The notes under the pieces: generated by a model
Told to the model about the DNA's origin: nothing
The model's input: the letters and a program-made list of their open reading frames with translations, nothing else
Databases searched by the model: none
Translations under genes and position numbers: made by a program
Shown: positions 4,729-6,034 of the stretch, one piece after another
How the letters are laid out: every line of letters begins with the position of its first letter
How positions within the stretch are numbered: position 1 is the first letter of the stretch
NCBI GenBank assembly: GCA_023139025.1
Contig: JAGLOH010000144.1
Coordinates: 1 to 6,034 of the forward strand
DNA: 6,034 bases
Source of the DNA: Candidatus Heimdallarchaeota archaeon
Lineage (GTDB): Archaea > Asgardarchaeota > Heimdallarchaeia > Heimdallarchaeales > Heimdallarchaeaceae
Direction of reading: 5' to 3'

Positions 4729-6034
4729 ATGTCCATATCAAAAGATCAACTCAAAGAGAGATTCACGAAAAAGAATTATGAAGTTAACCTATTCAAGGAA
4801 AAAGGATTTATCAGAAAGGAATGCCCTCACTGTAAGCACCATTTCTGGACATTAATTCCAGACCAAGAAAACTGTGGAGATACCAGATGTTCTGGAGGAT
4901 ATAAGTTCATTGACAAAAAAGGAAAGAACATGGACTTTGATCAAACAATTAAAAGTTTGACAGATTTCTTTGTAAAAAATGGACATACCGCAATAAAGGA
5001 TTATCCAGTTGTATCAAGATGGAGAGCTGATATGGACTTTACAATAGCCTCTATAGCTGATTTTCAACCCTGGGTTCTAGAAGGGGTTGTTGATCCTCCG
5101 GCTAATCCTCTAGTTGTACCCCAAATGTGTATTAGAACAGGTGGAGAATTCTCAGATATAGATAATATTGGAAAAACAGCCAGACATTTAACTAGTTTCG
5201 TTATGTTTGGACAACATTCTTTCAATTCTAAAACACTAACTGATGGATATTGGATGGATAGATGCTTAGATCTGAACTTTCAATATCTAACTGGAGAATT
5301 AGGACTTAAACCTGAAGAAATATCTTATGTAGAAGACATTTGGGCAGGTGGAGGAAACTTTGGGCCTAACTTGGAAGCTATGGCTTATGGAATTGAAGTT
5401 GTGAATAATGTATTTATTGCTTATGGATTCGATAATGGAAAAGTAAAGAATCTTGATATGCAAGTAATAGATGTAGGTTGGGGTTTAGATAGGGTATCGT
5501 GGTTCTCCCAAGGAACACCATCGATATATGAAGCAATATTTCCAAAGGCTATCAACTATTTACAAAAAGAAAATGATTACAAACCAGACCATAAAATGCT
5601 AGTCGAATACAATATATTTGCAGGTCTTTTAGCAGTGGAAGAAGTCAAAGATTTGAGAGATGAAAGAAGACAAATGGCTAAGAAACTGGGGATGACCTAT
5701 GATGAAATGCTAAAGGTTCTTGGACCACAAGAAGCAATGTATGCAATTGCAGACCATGCAAGAACACTATCTATGACTATTGCTGATGGAGCAATTCCAT
5801 CAAATGTAGGTGGTGGATACAACCTAAGAGTTCTTTTGCGAAGAATAGAAGCTCTCAGAGGTTTATATGGATTACAATTCTCAATTGAGAAACTATTTGA
5901 TCTTCAAATTGATCAACTATCTGTCTCTTATCCTAGAGTAAAGGACCATAGAGAGGACATACTCAAGATAGTTGATATAGAACTTAAACGATATGAAGAA
6001 ACTAAGAAATCAGGGAAAAGAATTGTTAATCAAC
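4729..6034 (+). CDS. alaS: Alanyl-tRNA synthetase, archaeal type (N-terminal 435 residues, 3'-truncated by window edge)
   Basis: A class II synthetase that activates alanine with ATP and loads it on tRNA-Ala in the cytoplasm. The frame is open from the ATG at 4729 to the window end; the whole protein should be about 900 aa, so the tRNA-binding, editing and C-terminal domains lie outside. Visible: an archaeal N-terminal zinc domain, C32-x2-C35-x13-C49-x4-C54 (ECPHC, FWTL, CGDTRC); catalytic-domain start DFFVKNGH (79-86) and PVVSRWRADMDF (93-104); motif 2 region PQMCIR (131-136) to DIDNIGKTARHLTSFVMFGQHSF (143-165); EDIWAGGGNFGPNLE (202-216); the motif 3 region MQVIDVGWGLDRVSWFSQG (244-262); and ADHARTLSMTIADGAIPSNVGGGYNLRVLLRR (341-372), leading into the tRNA-recognition domain. 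These forms look euryarchaeal. The start is chosen because MSISKDQLKERF fits the expected archaeal N-terminus. It is divergent from the acetyltransferase gene, with a 120-bp gap. Confidence 0.96.
   Translation, partial: MSISKDQLKERFTKKNYEVNLFKEKGFIRKECPHCKHHFWTLIPDQENCGDTRCSGGYKFIDKKGKNMDFDQTIKSLTDFFVKNGHTAIKDYPVVSRWRADMDFTIASIADFQPWVLEGVVDPPANPLVVPQMCIRTGGEFSDIDNIGKTARHLTSFVMFGQHSFNSKTLTDGYWMDRCLDLNFQYLTGELGLKPEEISYVEDIWAGGGNFGPNLEAMAYGIEVVNNVFIAYGFDNGKVKNLDMQVIDVGWGLDRVSWFSQGTPSIYEAIFPKAINYLQKENDYKPDHKMLVEYNIFAGLLAVEEVKDLRDERRQMAKKLGMTYDEMLKVLGPQEAMYAIADHARTLSMTIADGAIPSNVGGGYNLRVLLRRIEALRGLYGLQFSIEKLFDLQIDQLSVSYPRVKDHREDILKIVDIELKRYEETKKSGKRIVNQ

Noticed and set aside
5128..5160. Apparent extra residues (IRTGGEFSDIDN) in AlaRS motif 2 compared with the RFNDIDN form of some euryarchaea.
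   Set aside because: I am not certain of the range of archaeal forms here and the surrounding motifs are intact, so this is likely normal variation.

Overview
The window is AT-rich, densely coded DNA from an archaeon. The evidence is a eukaryotic/archaeal-type primase pair (PriS and PriL), a Dpo4/DinB-like Y-family polymerase ending in a PCNA-binding peptide, and an archaeal-type alanyl-tRNA synthetase with an N-terminal zinc domain. The AlaRS motifs (PQMCIR, DIDNIG, FVMFGQHSF, EDIWAGGGN) look closer to euryarchaeal than crenarchaeal forms. The primase subunits resemble eukaryotic Prim1 and Prim2 more than the usual euryarchaeal ones. A Thermoplasmatota-like or Asgard-like lineage would fit, but the sequence alone does not decide this.

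Layout: (1) 1-861, plus strand, 3' part of a dinB-like translesion polymerase gene that begins before the window. (2) 895-2247, plus, priL, the primase large subunit. (3) 2234-3400, plus, priS, the primase catalytic subunit, whose start overlaps the end of priL. (4) 3418-4608, minus, an Eis-type GNAT acetyltransferase convergent with priS. A perfect 20-bp palindrome sits at the junction. (5) 4729-6034, plus, the first 435 codons of alaS, running off the right edge and divergent from the acetyltransferase. The 120-bp divergent gap carries TATA-like elements placed so that both transcripts would have almost no leader. No gene-free stretch exceeds 120 bp. I saw no RNA gene, CRISPR array or insertion sequence.

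The three plus-strand genes on the left look like one transcription unit. The dinB-priL gap is 33 bp, priL and priS overlap, and both internal starts have purine-rich ribosome binding sites. The unit would co-express the two primase subunits with a lesion-bypass polymerase, that is, the two standard ways past a blocked template: repriming and translesion synthesis. The acetyltransferase and AlaRS genes look functionally separate.

Points most worth a second look are the eukaryote-like character of both primase subunits, an extra CxxC...CxxC pair in PriS, replacement of two 5'-triphosphate-binding arginines in the PriL Fe-S domain, a changed SIDE motif in the polymerase, and an Eis-type enzyme in an archaeon that keeps the terminal phenylalanine used in catalysis.
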